From contig NZ_CP127409.1 of the NCBI RefSeq assembly GCF_030291135.1, positions 1,240,001 to 1,304,000 of the forward strand: 64,000 nt of DNA. The letters are read 5' to 3'. Under the pieces are notes generated by a model. It worked only from the letters and a program-made list of their open reading frames with translations, had not been told where the DNA came from and made no database searches. This DNA is from Rhodanobacter thiooxydans (lineage in GTDB: Bacteria > Pseudomonadota > Gammaproteobacteria > Xanthomonadales > Rhodanobacteraceae). Made by a program: the position numbers and the translations under genes. Below are positions 34,272 to 43,344 of the stretch, piece after piece. Every line of letters starts with the position of its first letter. The stretch's first letter is position 1.

Positions 34272-35405
34272 ATGACGCAAGCGCAAGACCCCGACGAACG
34301 TTACGTCCGCATCGCGGTCATGATCATGCTGGTGTTGACGTTGTTCGCCAGCGCCTGCGCCACCCTGATCCATTGGCTTGCGCCCATCCATCGCATGCTG
34401 GATCTGGTCATTCCTCCAGCCATCTGCGTCCTCAGTGTCGGTCTGATCACGACCCTGGTGCGACGTCCGGATTGGATGCTCGGCATCGTGCGGATCGACC
34501 TGCTGGCCGCGGGCGTCGCCCTCGCGGCGCCGGCGTGGCTCTACACGTTGCAGGCGACCCTGACGCCCGGCGTGCAGTTGATCGACATCCTGCCGCCCGT
34601 GTCTTCGTTGTTCGTGGTGTTCCTGATCATGCTGATGATCTTCCTCCCCGGCCGGCTGGCTTTTCTCATGGCAGCCCTGAGCTGGGTGCTGATCGCGCTG
34701 CCGGTGCTGGTCTACCTGCTGTTGCATGGGCAGGAAATGTGGTCGCCGCGGGGCCGGGATCTGCTGATGGCGTATGGTCCGGCGAGCATCATGGTCGTCG
34801 TCCTGCTGCCTGTGCAGCGGGCGCTGGTCGGCAAGATCAGGCGACTGGCCCTGGAACGGGACCGGATGGAGGTCATGCTTCGCCGGGATCCGCTGACGGG
34901 CGTGCAGAGCCGCCTGCTCGGCGAGCAGATGTTGCGTCAGGTGCTGAGCGAACGGATCCCTGCCGGCGTGATCATGCTGGACTTGGACAAGTTCAAGGCG
35001 ATCAACGACACGCACGGCCATCCGATGGGCGACAAGGTGCTGCAGGCGGTGGCCGACGCTTGCCAGGGGCTGCTGCGCGCGGGCAAAACCATCTCGCGCT
35101 GGGGTGGCGAAGAATTCCTGGTGATCGTGCCGAACGTCGATGCGCCCGGCTTGCAGAGGGTGGCCGAACGCCTGCGGTTGGCGATCGCCGACTTGTCCGT
35201 CGCGCCTGTCGGGCAGGTAACCGCATCGCTTGGGGCCACGTTGCTCCAGAGCTGGGACAACCAGGAAACCGTGCTGCAACGTGCGGACCAGGCGCTCTAC
35301 CGCGCCAAGGAGCAGGGCGGAAACCGGGTGGTGGCCGCTCCGGCGCCAATCGCGGCAGGTACGACGCCGCAAAAAACGGGGTCAGGTTCACCTACAACCG
35401 TTTGA
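34272..35405 (+). CDS. Membrane GGDEF-domain protein (probable diguanylate cyclase)
   Basis: A 377-residue protein with five to six membrane helices in the first roughly 200 residues, then a GGDEF domain with the active-site signature GGEEF (near residue 278) and the metal/substrate block MLDLDKFKAINDTHGHPMGD. These support c-di-GMP synthesis. Start MTQAQDPD is chosen at the first ATG before the membrane region; its ribosome-binding site is weak. The 3' end runs into a repeat (AAACGGGGTCAGGTTCAC, about 35372-35390), so the last residues TGSGSPTTV are repeat-derived. It lies between two RAYT genes. Confidence 0.87.
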   Translation: MTQAQDPDERYVRIAVMIMLVLTLFASACATLIHWLAPIHRMLDLVIPPAICVLSVGLITTLVRRPDWMLGIVRIDLLAAGVALAAPAWLYTLQATLTPGVQLIDILPPVSSLFVVFLIMLMIFLPGRLAFLMAALSWVLIALPVLVYLLLHGQEMWSPRGRDLLMAYGPASIMVVVLLPVQRALVGKIRRLALERDRMEVMLRRDPLTGVQSRLLGEQMLRQVLSERIPAGVIMLDLDKFKAINDTHGHPMGDKVLQAVADACQGLLRAGKTISRWGGEEFLVIVPNVDAPGLQRVAERLRLAIADLSVAPVGQVTASLGATLLQSWDNQETVLQRADQALYRAKEQGGNRVVAAPAPIAAGTTPQKTGSGSPTTV

Positions 35406-35423
35406 ATTGCTACGCGCGGGAGG

Positions 35424-35471
35424 AAAAAAGGTGTCAGCGACAATTTCTGACAGCGGTTGGGGGCTTGGGAC
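35424..35471. repeat. RAYT-associated repeat, copy 3
   Basis: Same unit as copies 1 and 2 with one change (GTGTCAGCGAC), followed by the GCGGTTGGGGG extension also seen in copy 2. It lies 62 bases upstream of the second RAYT. Confidence 0.85.
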
Positions 35472-35532
35472 GAGGCGGTCGCTGGGCCTGTGCTGATGGT
35501 TGTTGGCGGGGCGGGGTGGGACGCTGTCGGGC

Positions 35533-36233
35533 ATGGCTCGACTTCCGCGTTTCAACCTTCCCGGCATTCCCCAGCATGTGGTGCAGCGGGGGAACAACCG
35601 GCTGCCTTGTTTCCTGGATGACCTGGATCGCCAGCGCTACCTGCAGTGCCTGCATCACGCACTCGAACGTTTCGGGTGCAGGCTGCACACCTATACGTGC
35701 TGATGAGCAACCACGTGCACCTGCTGCTGACGCCGGGCGCGTCGGGCGCACTGTCGCGGTTGATGCACACCTTCGCCCGGAACTATGCGGGCTTGTTCAA
35801 TGGGCGGCACGGTCGCACCGGAACATTGTGGGAAGGGCGCTACAAGGCGAGCCTGGTGGACTCGGGCGGTTACTTCCTCGCTTGCAGCCGCTATATCGAG
35901 CTCAATCCGGTGCGCGCGTGGATGGTGCCGCAGCCGGGTGACTGGCCGTGGTCGAGCCATGCTGCCCATGTCGGCGAGCGGGCCGATCCCCTGCTGACCC
36001 CGCATGCCGAATACCTGGCGCTGGGCACCGACCCTGCGGCGCGTGCGTCGGGCTACCGGGCCTTGTTCGCGGATGTCTTGCCCGAGGAACTGGTCACGGA
36101 GATCCGCTGCCATCTGCAACAGCAGAAGGCGTTGGGATCCGATCGGTTCCGCGCATGGGTCGAGGCCCGGACGGGCCGGTTCGTCGCAGTCCGACCGAGC
36201 GGCCGCCCGTCCAAGCCTTCAAATTGTCCCTGA
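35533..36233 (+). pseudogene. REP-associated tyrosine transposase, frameshifted
   Basis: The 5' part (35533-35703) encodes MARLPRFNLPGIPQHVVQRG and ends in TYTC-stop. The 3' part continues in another frame from YVLMSNHVHLLLTP to the end, with the catalytic YIELNPVRA block. The break is at about 35690-35698, where CTATACGTGCTG has two extra bases compared with the frame expected for TYVLM. The HUH motif therefore lies after the frameshift. A sequencing error is possible, but as read the gene is broken. The stop codon falls inside the inverted repeat copy 4. Confidence 0.85.
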
Positions 36234-36243
36234 CACCTTTTTA
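36221..36243. repeat. RAYT-associated repeat, copy 4 (inverted)
   Basis: AAATTGTCCCTGACACCTTT is the inverse complement of the GTGTCAGGGAC-type unit. With copy 3 it brackets the frameshifted RAYT. Confidence 0.85.
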
Positions 36244-36310
36244 TTCCCTACAATCCGCCAACCGTGCTACGGGTGCAGCGGCGCTCGACGGCAACCTGGG
36301 GAGAACCGCC

Positions 36311-37228
36311 ATGCATCGTGCTGCGACCGCTACCGCCCTCCTGCTCGTCCTCGCAGGCATGCTCGGCCTGGCGCCCGCGCGGCTCCACGCGCAGCCGGCG
36401 ACGGACACGCCCATCGTCACCGCCGCCAAGGGGGGCGACCGGGCGGAGATGCAGACGATGCAGATCCCCAGCCACGGCAAGCTGATGAATGCGCTGGTCT
36501 ACGTGGCTGCCGGCGCCGGGCCGCATCCGGCGGTGATCCTGCTGCACGGGTTCCCCGGCAACGAGCGCAACCTCGACCTGGCGCAGGACATGCGCCGTGC
36601 GGGCTGGGACGTGCTGTACTTCAACTACCGCGGCTCCTGGGGCACGCCGGGCGTTTTCTCATTCGAGCACGGCATCGAGGACACCGCGGCGGCGCTGGCC
36701 TACCTGCGCCAGCCCGGCGTCGCCGGCAAGCTGCGGCTGGACCCGAACCGCATCGTGCTGATCGGCCACAGCATGGGCGGTTTCATGGCGGTGGAAGCAG
36801 CGGCCGGCGATCCGGCGATCAAGGCCTTCGCCACGATTTCTGCCGCCGACCTCGGCGGACGCTTGCAATCGCTGCGGGCCACGCAGGGCGAACACCAGGC
36901 GATCGCCCGCGCCAGCGAGGGGCTGGCCGACGAAGGCATGGCGCCGCTGGCCGGCTGCACCCCGGATGGCCTCGCCCGCGAGTTGCTGCAGCACGGCGCC
37001 GACTGGTCGTTCCAGTCCAGGGTCGACGCCCTGAAGAACCGCAGCGTGCTGGTGGTCACCTCGGACGATGGCCTCGCCGCGGAGAACAACGCCTTCGCCG
37101 CTGCCTTGCGCAAGGCGGGCGACACCCGCGTGAGCATCACGCACCTGCCGACCGACCACGCCTATTCCGACCAGCGCCTCGAACTGTCGAAGACGGTGCT
37201 GGCGTGGCTGGCGGGGTTGCCGAACTAG
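36311..37228 (+). CDS. Secreted alpha/beta hydrolase
   Basis: A 305-residue protein with a signal peptide (cleaved after LHAQ). The hydrolase core shows LLHGFPGNERN, a nucleophile elbow GHSMGG, Asp in VVTSDDGLA and His in LPTDHAYSD, the last two fitting the catalytic acid and base. The overall pattern matches the S9/dienelactone-hydrolase-like group that includes periplasmic peptidases and esterases. GGGGAG precedes the ATG at good spacing. It is flanked by repeat copies on both sides (36221 and 37242), so it sits inside the RAYT-repeat zone. Confidence 0.85.
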   Translation: MHRAATATALLLVLAGMLGLAPARLHAQPATDTPIVTAAKGGDRAEMQTMQIPSHGKLMNALVYVAAGAGPHPAVILLHGFPGNERNLDLAQDMRRAGWDVLYFNYRGSWGTPGVFSFEHGIEDTAAALAYLRQPGVAGKLRLDPNRIVLIGHSMGGFMAVEAAAGDPAIKAFATISAADLGGRLQSLRATQGEHQAIARASEGLADEGMAPLAGCTPDGLARELLQHGADWSFQSRVDALKNRSVLVVTSDDGLAAENNAFAAALRKAGDTRVSITHLPTDHAYSDQRLELSKTVLAWLAGLPN

Positions 37229-37241
37229 GGCTGCCCGGCCA

Positions 37242-37263
37242 CATTGCCCCTGGCACCTTTTTA
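37242..37263. repeat. Degenerate RAYT-associated repeat
   Basis: CATTGCCCCTGGCACCTTTT resembles repeat copy 4 with several substitutions and has the same orientation. It lies between two hydrolase genes. Confidence 0.55.
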
Positions 37264-37335
37264 CTCATATCCGCCGCGACCGCCGTCTGGAAGAATGGCG
37301 CATCGCCCCGCCGAGGGCTTGCGTGAGCGGGATTC

Positions 37336-38490
37336 ATGATCAAGGAAGGTCGCCTCCGTCGGGTGGGGCTCGTGGTGTTGCTGCTGGCGGTGCTGGCGAG
37401 TGCGTGGTGGGCATGGTTCCGGCCCGTGGGGTCGCGCCAGGGACCGGTCCCGGTGCCGCTGCAGGATGGATGGACGGTCTCGTCGCCTGCGGCCGAAGGG
37501 TTCGACGCGCGCGCGTTGGAGCAGGCTATCGGGGGCGTGCTGGATAAGCCGCTCGACGTGCATGCGGTACTGGTGGAGCGTCACGGGCGGCTGGTCAGCG
37601 AGTCCTACCAAGGCGGCATGGACCGCTCGGTGTATGCGCTGGTCTCGATCAGACACGGCTTCGGACCGCAGCAGCTGCACGACGTGCGGTCAGTGGGGAA
37701 GAGCATCACCAGCCTGCTCTATGGCACCGCTCTCAGCGAGGGGCGCGTGCCGGATCCGTCGGCCCGCGTGCTCGCCTCGTACCCCGCCCTGGAACACACC
37801 GCCTCGCCCGAAGCGCGTGCCATCCGCATACAGGACCTGCTCGACATGAGCAGCGGTCTCGACTGGCGCGAAGGCGAGCCCGGACACGACGACGAACTGC
37901 GCCTGTTCTGGAAGCGGGACGTGCCGGGCTACGTGCTTTCCCGCCGGGTCATCCATGCGCCCGGTACGGCATTCAACTACAACGGTGGCGGCACCGCGGT
38001 GCTGTCCGACCTGATCACGCGGGGCGCGGGCATGCCGCTCGATGCGTATGCACGCCAGCGCCTGTTCGCGCCCATGGCGATCACGGACTGGGCCTGGGTC
38101 CAGGACCTGCACGGTCGGCCGATGGCCTTCAACGGACTGCGCATGCGCCCACGCGACCTGCTGAAGCTGGGGCAGCTGGTGCTCGCGCATGGGCAATGGG
38201 ACGGGCGCCAACTCGTGCCCGCGGCATGGATCGATCGTTCGATGCAGCCGCACCTGGCGACGGGTGTGAGCGATTTTCGCTACGGCTCGCAGTGGTGGAG
38301 CGGCAGCGTGCGTTGGCACGGGCAGCCGGTCACCTGGCATGCCGCGTTTGGCAATGGCGGGCAACGCCTGTTCGTGCTGCCGGCGCTGGACCTTGCCATC
38401 GTCACCACCGCTGGCGCGTACGACCAGCTGACCACCGCCATCGCGGTGAACCGGCTGGTGCAGGGCGTGGTGGACTCGGTGCGGGAGTGA
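37336..38490 (+). CDS. Serine hydrolase of the class C beta-lactamase/PBP family
   Basis: A 384-residue protein with an N-terminal membrane helix or signal anchor and a serine-hydrolase core. The SxxK motif is Ser119-Val-Gly-Lys122 (RSVGKSITSLLYG) and the second motif is Tyr215-Asn216-Gly (FNYNGGG). The fold covers esterases, D-amino-acid peptidases and beta-lactamases, and the sequence does not show which. The product is probably periplasmic. It follows the alpha/beta hydrolase gene on the same strand after about 107 bases containing a degenerate repeat. Confidence 0.85.
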   Translation: MIKEGRLRRVGLVVLLLAVLASAWWAWFRPVGSRQGPVPVPLQDGWTVSSPAAEGFDARALEQAIGGVLDKPLDVHAVLVERHGRLVSESYQGGMDRSVYALVSIRHGFGPQQLHDVRSVGKSITSLLYGTALSEGRVPDPSARVLASYPALEHTASPEARAIRIQDLLDMSSGLDWREGEPGHDDELRLFWKRDVPGYVLSRRVIHAPGTAFNYNGGGTAVLSDLITRGAGMPLDAYARQRLFAPMAITDWAWVQDLHGRPMAFNGLRMRPRDLLKLGQLVLAHGQWDGRQLVPAAWIDRSMQPHLATGVSDFRYGSQWWSGSVRWHGQPVTWHAAFGNGGQRLFVLPALDLAIVTTAGAYDQLTTAIAVNRLVQGVVDSVRE

Positions 38491-38823
38491 GCCGGGCGCG
38501 GCTCGCGCTCCGTTCGCCATGTCCAGGTTCGGGTCGTGTCCGATCGTGCAGCGTGTCGTCTGGGGCGTTTCGATCATGGCCTGGAAAGTGACGTCGTCCG
38601 GCGCTTGCTCTTGTTCGAGGTGCATGCGGATGCCCGGCAGTTCGTCCTTGCCCCAAGACAGGGCTAGGTTCACTTCCTGATCACGCAGGACGCACAAAAT
38701 CGGCGAGGTCACCGAACGGTGCCGGTAAACGACTACGGGGTTCTCATTCGGGGCTGCGCAGAAGTGAGCCCGGCCCCGTTGCTGCGTTCGTCGAAGATGG
38801 CTTGTGAACCCCGAGGAAGTCGC
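38491..38823. other. Intergenic region with RAYT relic
   Basis: This 333-base stretch has no intact gene. Most of its middle is the decayed RAYT C-terminus described separately; the rest shows nothing recognisable. Confidence 0.6.
38520..38670 (-). pseudogene. Relic of a RAYT C-terminus
   Basis: Read on the minus strand this encodes DELPGIRMHLEQEQAPDDV and then FQAMIE. The intact RAYT at 33325 has DELTSIRAHLEQERALGDA and FQAMIE at its C-terminus. No catalytic part remains. It is a third, decayed RAYT in the same 6-kb zone. Confidence 0.8.
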
Positions 38824-40299
38824 ATGAACACCGTCGCCGCGCCCGGCCAGCCATCCACGCCCTTCCAGGGCAACGACCGCCTGCTGTTCGGCATCATCAT
38901 GGGCGTGGTCGCGTTCTGGCTGTTCGCCCAGACCACGCTCAACATCGCACCAGACATGCAGCGCGACCTGGGCATCAATGCGGCCACCATGAACATCGCG
39001 GTGGCACTGACCTCGCTGTTCTCGGGCATTTTCATCGTGGTCATGGGCGGGCTGGCCGACCGGGTCGGGCGGTTGTGGATCACCCGCATCGGTTTTTACC
39101 TGAGCATCGCCGGCTCGCTGCTGGTGGCGATCACGCCCACCGGCGCGATGGCTGCGCCGGTGCTGCTCGCGGGGCGCGCGCTGCAGGGTTTGTCGGCGGC
39201 CTGCGTGATGCCGGCCAGCCTGGCGCTGGTGAAGGCGTACTGGGATGGCGCCGCGCGCCAGCGCGCGGTGTCGCTGTGGTCGATCGGTTCTTGGGGCGGC
39301 GGCGGGCTGTGCTCGCTGGTCGGCGGCTTGATGTCGCAAAATTTGGGCTGGCGTTCGATCTTCTGGCTGGCGATCGCGGTCAGCGTGCTCGGCCTGTGGT
39401 TGATGCGCGGCACGCCGGAGAATAAGGCCGAGACCCACGGCGACTACAAGTTCGACCTGCCCGGGGTGCTGGCTTTCATGGTGGCGATGCTGGCGCTGCA
39501 GGTGCTGGTGACCCAGGGCAACACGCTGGGCTGGAGCAGCCCGGCGGTGCTCGGGCTGATCGCGGCAACGCTGGTCTTCGGCGCGCTGTTCGTGCTGATC
39601 GAACGGCGCTCGGCCAATGCGTTTTTCGATTTCCGGTTGTTCGGCAACCCGACCTACACCGGCGCCACGATTTCCAATTTCCTGATCAACGCCACCGCCG
39701 GCACGCTGATCGTCTCGCTGCAGCTGGTGCAGCTGGGCGGCGGCATGAACGCGCAGCAGGCGGGCATGCTGACGCTGGGCTACGCGATCGCGATCATCGC
39801 CTTCATCCGGGTGGGCGAGAAGTTGTTGCAGCGTTTCGGCCCGCGCAAGCCGATGATCTGGGGTTGCCTGATCACCGGCGTGGCGATCGCGCTGCTGATG
39901 CCCACGCAATTGCTGCTCGGGCAGTACGAGGTGCTGGCGGTGATCGGTTACTCGCTGTTCGGCCTGGGCCTGGCGTTCTACGCCACGCCGTCCACCGACG
40001 CCGCACTGTCCAACCTGCCGGCGGCGCAGGGCGGTTCGGGCTCGGGTATCTACAAGATGGCCTCGTCGCTGGGCGCCGCCTTCGGCGTGGCGATCTCCGC
40101 CGCCGTGTTCACCGCGCTGGCGGGCGACCGCGGCGGCGTGCACTGGCTGGAAGGCGTGATCACCTTTGCCGGCCGCCAGGACAACCTGGCGGTGCGCGAA
40201 GCCGCCTTCGTGGCACTGGGTTTCAACGTGCTGATGGTGGTGGCGGCGATCGTCTCGATCGTCTTCACCGTGCCCAGGGGCCGCAAGGCGCATGACTGA
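38824..40299 (+). CDS. MFS transporter, DHA2-type (14 helices)
   Basis: A 491-residue inner-membrane protein with about 14 hydrophobic helices. It has the loop 2-3 MFS signature (GGLADRVGRLWITRIG) and a helix-5 region LAGRALQGLSAACVMPASLALVK typical of drug/proton antiporter family 2 (QacA/SmvA-like). It is likely a proton-driven exporter of drugs or organic cations, by family knowledge. A Shine-Dalgarno GAGGAAG lies just upstream of the ATG. It stands alone after the RAYT relic, with no adjacent regulator. Confidence 0.9.
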   Translation: MNTVAAPGQPSTPFQGNDRLLFGIIMGVVAFWLFAQTTLNIAPDMQRDLGINAATMNIAVALTSLFSGIFIVVMGGLADRVGRLWITRIGFYLSIAGSLLVAITPTGAMAAPVLLAGRALQGLSAACVMPASLALVKAYWDGAARQRAVSLWSIGSWGGGGLCSLVGGLMSQNLGWRSIFWLAIAVSVLGLWLMRGTPENKAETHGDYKFDLPGVLAFMVAMLALQVLVTQGNTLGWSSPAVLGLIAATLVFGALFVLIERRSANAFFDFRLFGNPTYTGATISNFLINATAGTLIVSLQLVQLGGGMNAQQAGMLTLGYAIAIIAFIRVGEKLLQRFGPRKPMIWGCLITGVAIALLMPTQLLLGQYEVLAVIGYSLFGLGLAFYATPSTDAALSNLPAAQGGSGSGIYKMASSLGAAFGVAISAAVFTALAGDRGGVHWLEGVITFAGRQDNLAVREAAFVALGFNVLMVVAAIVSIVFTVPRGRKAHD

Positions 40300-40412
40300 G
40301 CGCGGGCGGGGCAGCTCGGGTGTGCTTCGCCGATCGGTACAGCCGCGCCGAAACTAAGGGATCAGGTTGTGCGGGCCCTTTTTGGGGAGCTCTTGCCCCC
40401 GGCGCGCCCGGT

Positions 40413-41660
40413 TCAAGCCGTCTTGCCCATCTTGCCCGGCTGCTCCGGCGTATCCGGATGCGGGTCCATCGCGCCTGGTGTGGTGTGCACCCGCGGCACG
40501 AAGTTGTCGTCCGGCGTCACTTCGCGTTTGCGGCGCATGAAGCGGTACAGCGCGTAGCCGGCCAGCAGGCTGTCGAGGATCGCGAACCAGCCGAACAGGA
40601 ATGCCGGCCGCGTCAGGCTCATCAGTGTGCCCGCCAGCAGCGGCCCCACCGCTGAACCGATGCCGTTGACCAGCAGCACCGTGCTCGACCCCGAGAGCAG
40701 ATCGTCACGGCGCAGGTAGTCGACCAGGTGTGCCACCGCGATCGGGTACAGCGCAAAGCTCATGCCGGCGAAGGCGAACACCAGCAGCATGGCGACCGTC
40801 GGTCCGGCCGTTGGCAATGCCAGGTTGACCAGCGCCACCAGCGCCGCGCTGGCGCTGATCAGCGCCAGCGCGAGCCGTCGGTCGATGCGGTCGGACAGGC
40901 GCCCCAGCGGCAATTGCAGCGTCACGCCGCCGGCGATGGCCACGCTCATGTAGGTGCCGATTTCGGCGGTGCCCAGGCCGCGGGCGGCCGCGTACAGCGG
41001 CAGCAGGCCCCAGAACGCGCCCAGCGCCATGCCCGATATCAATGCGCTGACCAGCGCGGTAGGCACCAGCCGGAACATGTGGCCCACCTGGACCCGCGGC
41101 GCCGCGCGCAGGGATGGCTGCGGCTGCGGGGTCACGACCACCGGCAGGCTGGCGAGGCAGAACAGGATCGCCACCACGCAGAACAACACGAAGCCCTCGC
41201 CATGGATGCGCAGGAACTGCTGTGCCGCTGCGCTGGCGCCCAGGTTCAGCATCATGTAGACCGCGAACACCGTGCTGCGATGCCTCGGCTCGGCGGCGGT
41301 GTTCAGCCAGCTCTCGATGATCGCGTACAGACCGACCAGCAACAGCCCCTGCAGGACCCGCAGCACCAGCCAGGCCCCGTACGCCGGGGTCAGTGCCTGC
41401 AGCAGCGCGGTCACCGCCACCAGCGACGTGCAGAAGGCGAAGCTGCGGATGTGGCCGAAGCGGTGCGTAAGCTTCGGCACCGTGTAGGTGCCGACCAGGA
41501 AGCCGGTGTAGTAGGCCGAGGTCAGGATGCCGATCATCGCGACGGAGAAGCCCAGCACCGCGCCCTGCAACGCGATATGCGTATGCAGCAGGCCGACTCC
41601 CATCAACAGGAACACGGTGCTGGACAACAGCGGTGCAGTGGTGCGGATGCTGCTCAACAT
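40413..41660 (-). CDS. MFS transporter, YcaD-like
   Basis: A 415-residue transporter with 12 predicted helices. Motifs such as HIALQGAVLGFSVAMIGILTSAYYTGFLVG, split over helices 1-2, and RVLQGLLLVGLYAIIESWLN match the YcaD-type branch of the major facilitator superfamily, whose substrates are poorly known. The start MLSSIRTTAP is inferred from where the first helix begins; it lacks a strong ribosome-binding site, so the true start could differ by some residues. It is convergent with the DHA2 transporter. Confidence 0.85.
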   Translation of the reverse strand: MLSSIRTTAPLLSSTVFLLMGVGLLHTHIALQGAVLGFSVAMIGILTSAYYTGFLVGTYTVPKLTHRFGHIRSFAFCTSLVAVTALLQALTPAYGAWLVLRVLQGLLLVGLYAIIESWLNTAAEPRHRSTVFAVYMMLNLGASAAAQQFLRIHGEGFVLFCVVAILFCLASLPVVVTPQPQPSLRAAPRVQVGHMFRLVPTALVSALISGMALGAFWGLLPLYAAARGLGTAEIGTYMSVAIAGGVTLQLPLGRLSDRIDRRLALALISASAALVALVNLALPTAGPTVAMLLVFAFAGMSFALYPIAVAHLVDYLRRDDLLSGSSTVLLVNGIGSAVGPLLAGTLMSLTRPAFLFGWFAILDSLLAGYALYRFMRRKREVTPDDNFVPRVHTTPGAMDPHPDTPEQPGKMGKTA

Positions 41661-41835
41661 GCGAAGGGGGTCCGGAATGACAGGCGCCGCACGGCCGGCG
41701 GAGTCGGTGCGGCTTCGGCAGGGTAACCGGATGCCAACGGGTTTGTCGCCGCCGGTTGCGTGATCGCGCGAAACCGGGACGGAAGAAGCCAAAGACCCCC
41801 TCAAATTAAAGGAGACGTGGCTAATCAACCCTCCG

Positions 41836-41865
41836 AAACCGGGGCAAAGTAGTCTGCCCCGGTTT
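41836..41865. terminator. Terminator hairpin between two minus-strand genes
   Basis: An 11-bp perfect stem AAACCGGGGCA / TGCCCCGGTTT with an 8-nt loop lies three bases after the stop codon of the 41869-43344 gene. Confidence 0.85.
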
Positions 41866-41868
41866 TCC

Positions 41869-43344
41869 TCAGTCCCGCAGACTCACCGTCTGCCCGCGCC
41901 AGATCGCATCCTGGTAGCGGTAGAACTGGCTCAGCGAGGACGGCTTGTCGGCGTGGCGGGTGGTGGCGAGGGACGCCATGTCCAGGATCTCGAAGCGGTG
42001 GATGAAGCGGCCGTTGACCCGGGCTTCGCGCGCCGCCAGCATCAGGCGGTCGCCGGGCACCCAGCCGGCGAATTCGATGTAGCCCAGCTGCGGATCATCG
42101 TCGGCCGGCGGCAGCGCGTCGATCACCCACTGCTTGCCGACCAGGTGGAACAGCCACAGCTCGCGCCAGCTGGTCATCGGCTGCACGGCCAGGGCCAGCG
42201 CGGTGCCGCTTGCATTGGCGCGTGCCGAGCTCGCCCAGACCGTGCCGTAGGTGCAGCGTTGCGCCAGCGGCGACTTCGCGTCGTGCTTGCGGTCCAGCAG
42301 CGCGATGCAGGTCTCGCCGGGGCGGCCAGCCGCGGTGACGATGTGCAGGCCCTGCGGCGTCTTGAGTGCCGGCTCGGCCGCCCAGCGCGAGGCACCCACG
42401 CGCACCGCCGCGTCGTTGTAGTCGCCGCGGTCGCTTTCGACCAGTGCACGGGTGTCGACCGCCGCCAGCTCGTCGATGGCGCGCGACGCGGCCTGCTGCG
42501 CCGGTTGCTGGCTGCGCGTGCGCTCGAAGGCGATCGCCGACCATACCGATGCCACGCGCATGTGCAGGCGATTCTGCACGTAGCGGGGCAGGCCTTCGCG
42601 CGGCACGCGATCGAGCAGGTCGGCGCGCCAGGTGTCGAATGCGGCTAGCTGCACAGGCGTCAGGCCGGGATCGACGCAGGCCGGATCGGTCAGGGCCAGC
42701 GCGGCGGTGGCTTTCTGCGTCGCGGTGGCGTTCAGTGCCATGACGCGGCGGAAGGCGTCGCCGTCGTAGCACAGTCGCACGCTGCCGTCGCGAGCAATGC
42801 TATGGATCGCGACGCCGTAGTCGGCCACCACCTCCAGTTGCCCGGACAGCGCCTGCTCCAGCGCTTTGCTGCGGTTCGTGGATGCGCGCCGGGCCAGGCG
42901 CCCGGCCATCACGCCGAGCGCGTCGAACGGCTCGGCGTCGATGGCCTTGCCCGGTGCCGCCTTCAGGTAGGCCGCCGCATACGCGATGCCCAGCGCCTCG
43001 CTGCCCGGCATGTCGCGCAGGAAGCGCACCACGGCCAGCAACTCGGGCGCATCGTTTGGCTGCATCGAGACGATGCGCACCCGGCTGGCGCGCACGAAAC
43101 CGGCACGCTCGATGCGATGATCGTAGACCTGCAGGTAGTCCAGCGTGCATCCGCGCACCTCCAGGGTCTCGCCCTGCCACAGCACCGCCTGCGGGGTCGC
43201 CGAGTGGCGCGCCTGCGCCCGCAACGCGGTGCCGTCCAGGGTGACGATGGCCAGCGGGTTCGCGGGCGTCGGTGCGGGCTCGGCGGCATGCGCCAGGCCC
43301 ATGCTGATGCCCAGCAGCAGAGCCATCCACACCAGGGCCTTCAT
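41869..43344 (-). CDS. Secreted protein of unknown function, coupled to a prohibitin-like gene
   Basis: A 491-residue protein with a signal peptide (cleaved after AHAA). The first part (VTLDGTALRAQARHSATPQAVLWQGETLEVRGCTLDYLQVYDHR) looks like a bacterial SH3-like domain; the remainder is not recognised. Several conserved-looking Cys residues suggest disulfides in the periplasm. Its ATG overlaps the TGA of the preceding SPFH-domain gene (ATGA), so the two proteins are made together and probably act together at the envelope. A terminator follows immediately. Confidence 0.75.
   Translation of the reverse strand: MKALVWMALLLGISMGLAHAAEPAPTPANPLAIVTLDGTALRAQARHSATPQAVLWQGETLEVRGCTLDYLQVYDHRIERAGFVRASRVRIVSMQPNDAPELLAVVRFLRDMPGSEALGIAYAAAYLKAAPGKAIDAEPFDALGVMAGRLARRASTNRSKALEQALSGQLEVVADYGVAIHSIARDGSVRLCYDGDAFRRVMALNATATQKATAALALTDPACVDPGLTPVQLAAFDTWRADLLDRVPREGLPRYVQNRLHMRVASVWSAIAFERTRSQQPAQQAASRAIDELAAVDTRALVESDRGDYNDAAVRVGASRWAAEPALKTPQGLHIVTAAGRPGETCIALLDRKHDAKSPLAQRCTYGTVWASSARANASGTALALAVQPMTSWRELWLFHLVGKQWVIDALPPADDDPQLGYIEFAGWVPGDRLMLAAREARVNGRFIHRFEILDMASLATTRHADKPSSLSQFYRYQDAIWRGQTVSLRD

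Noticed and set aside
29050..38823. An integrative element with attachment sites
   Set aside because: No integrase, tRNA gene or flanking direct repeats were found; the region looks like a hot spot of RAYT and IS activity plus one acquired gene.
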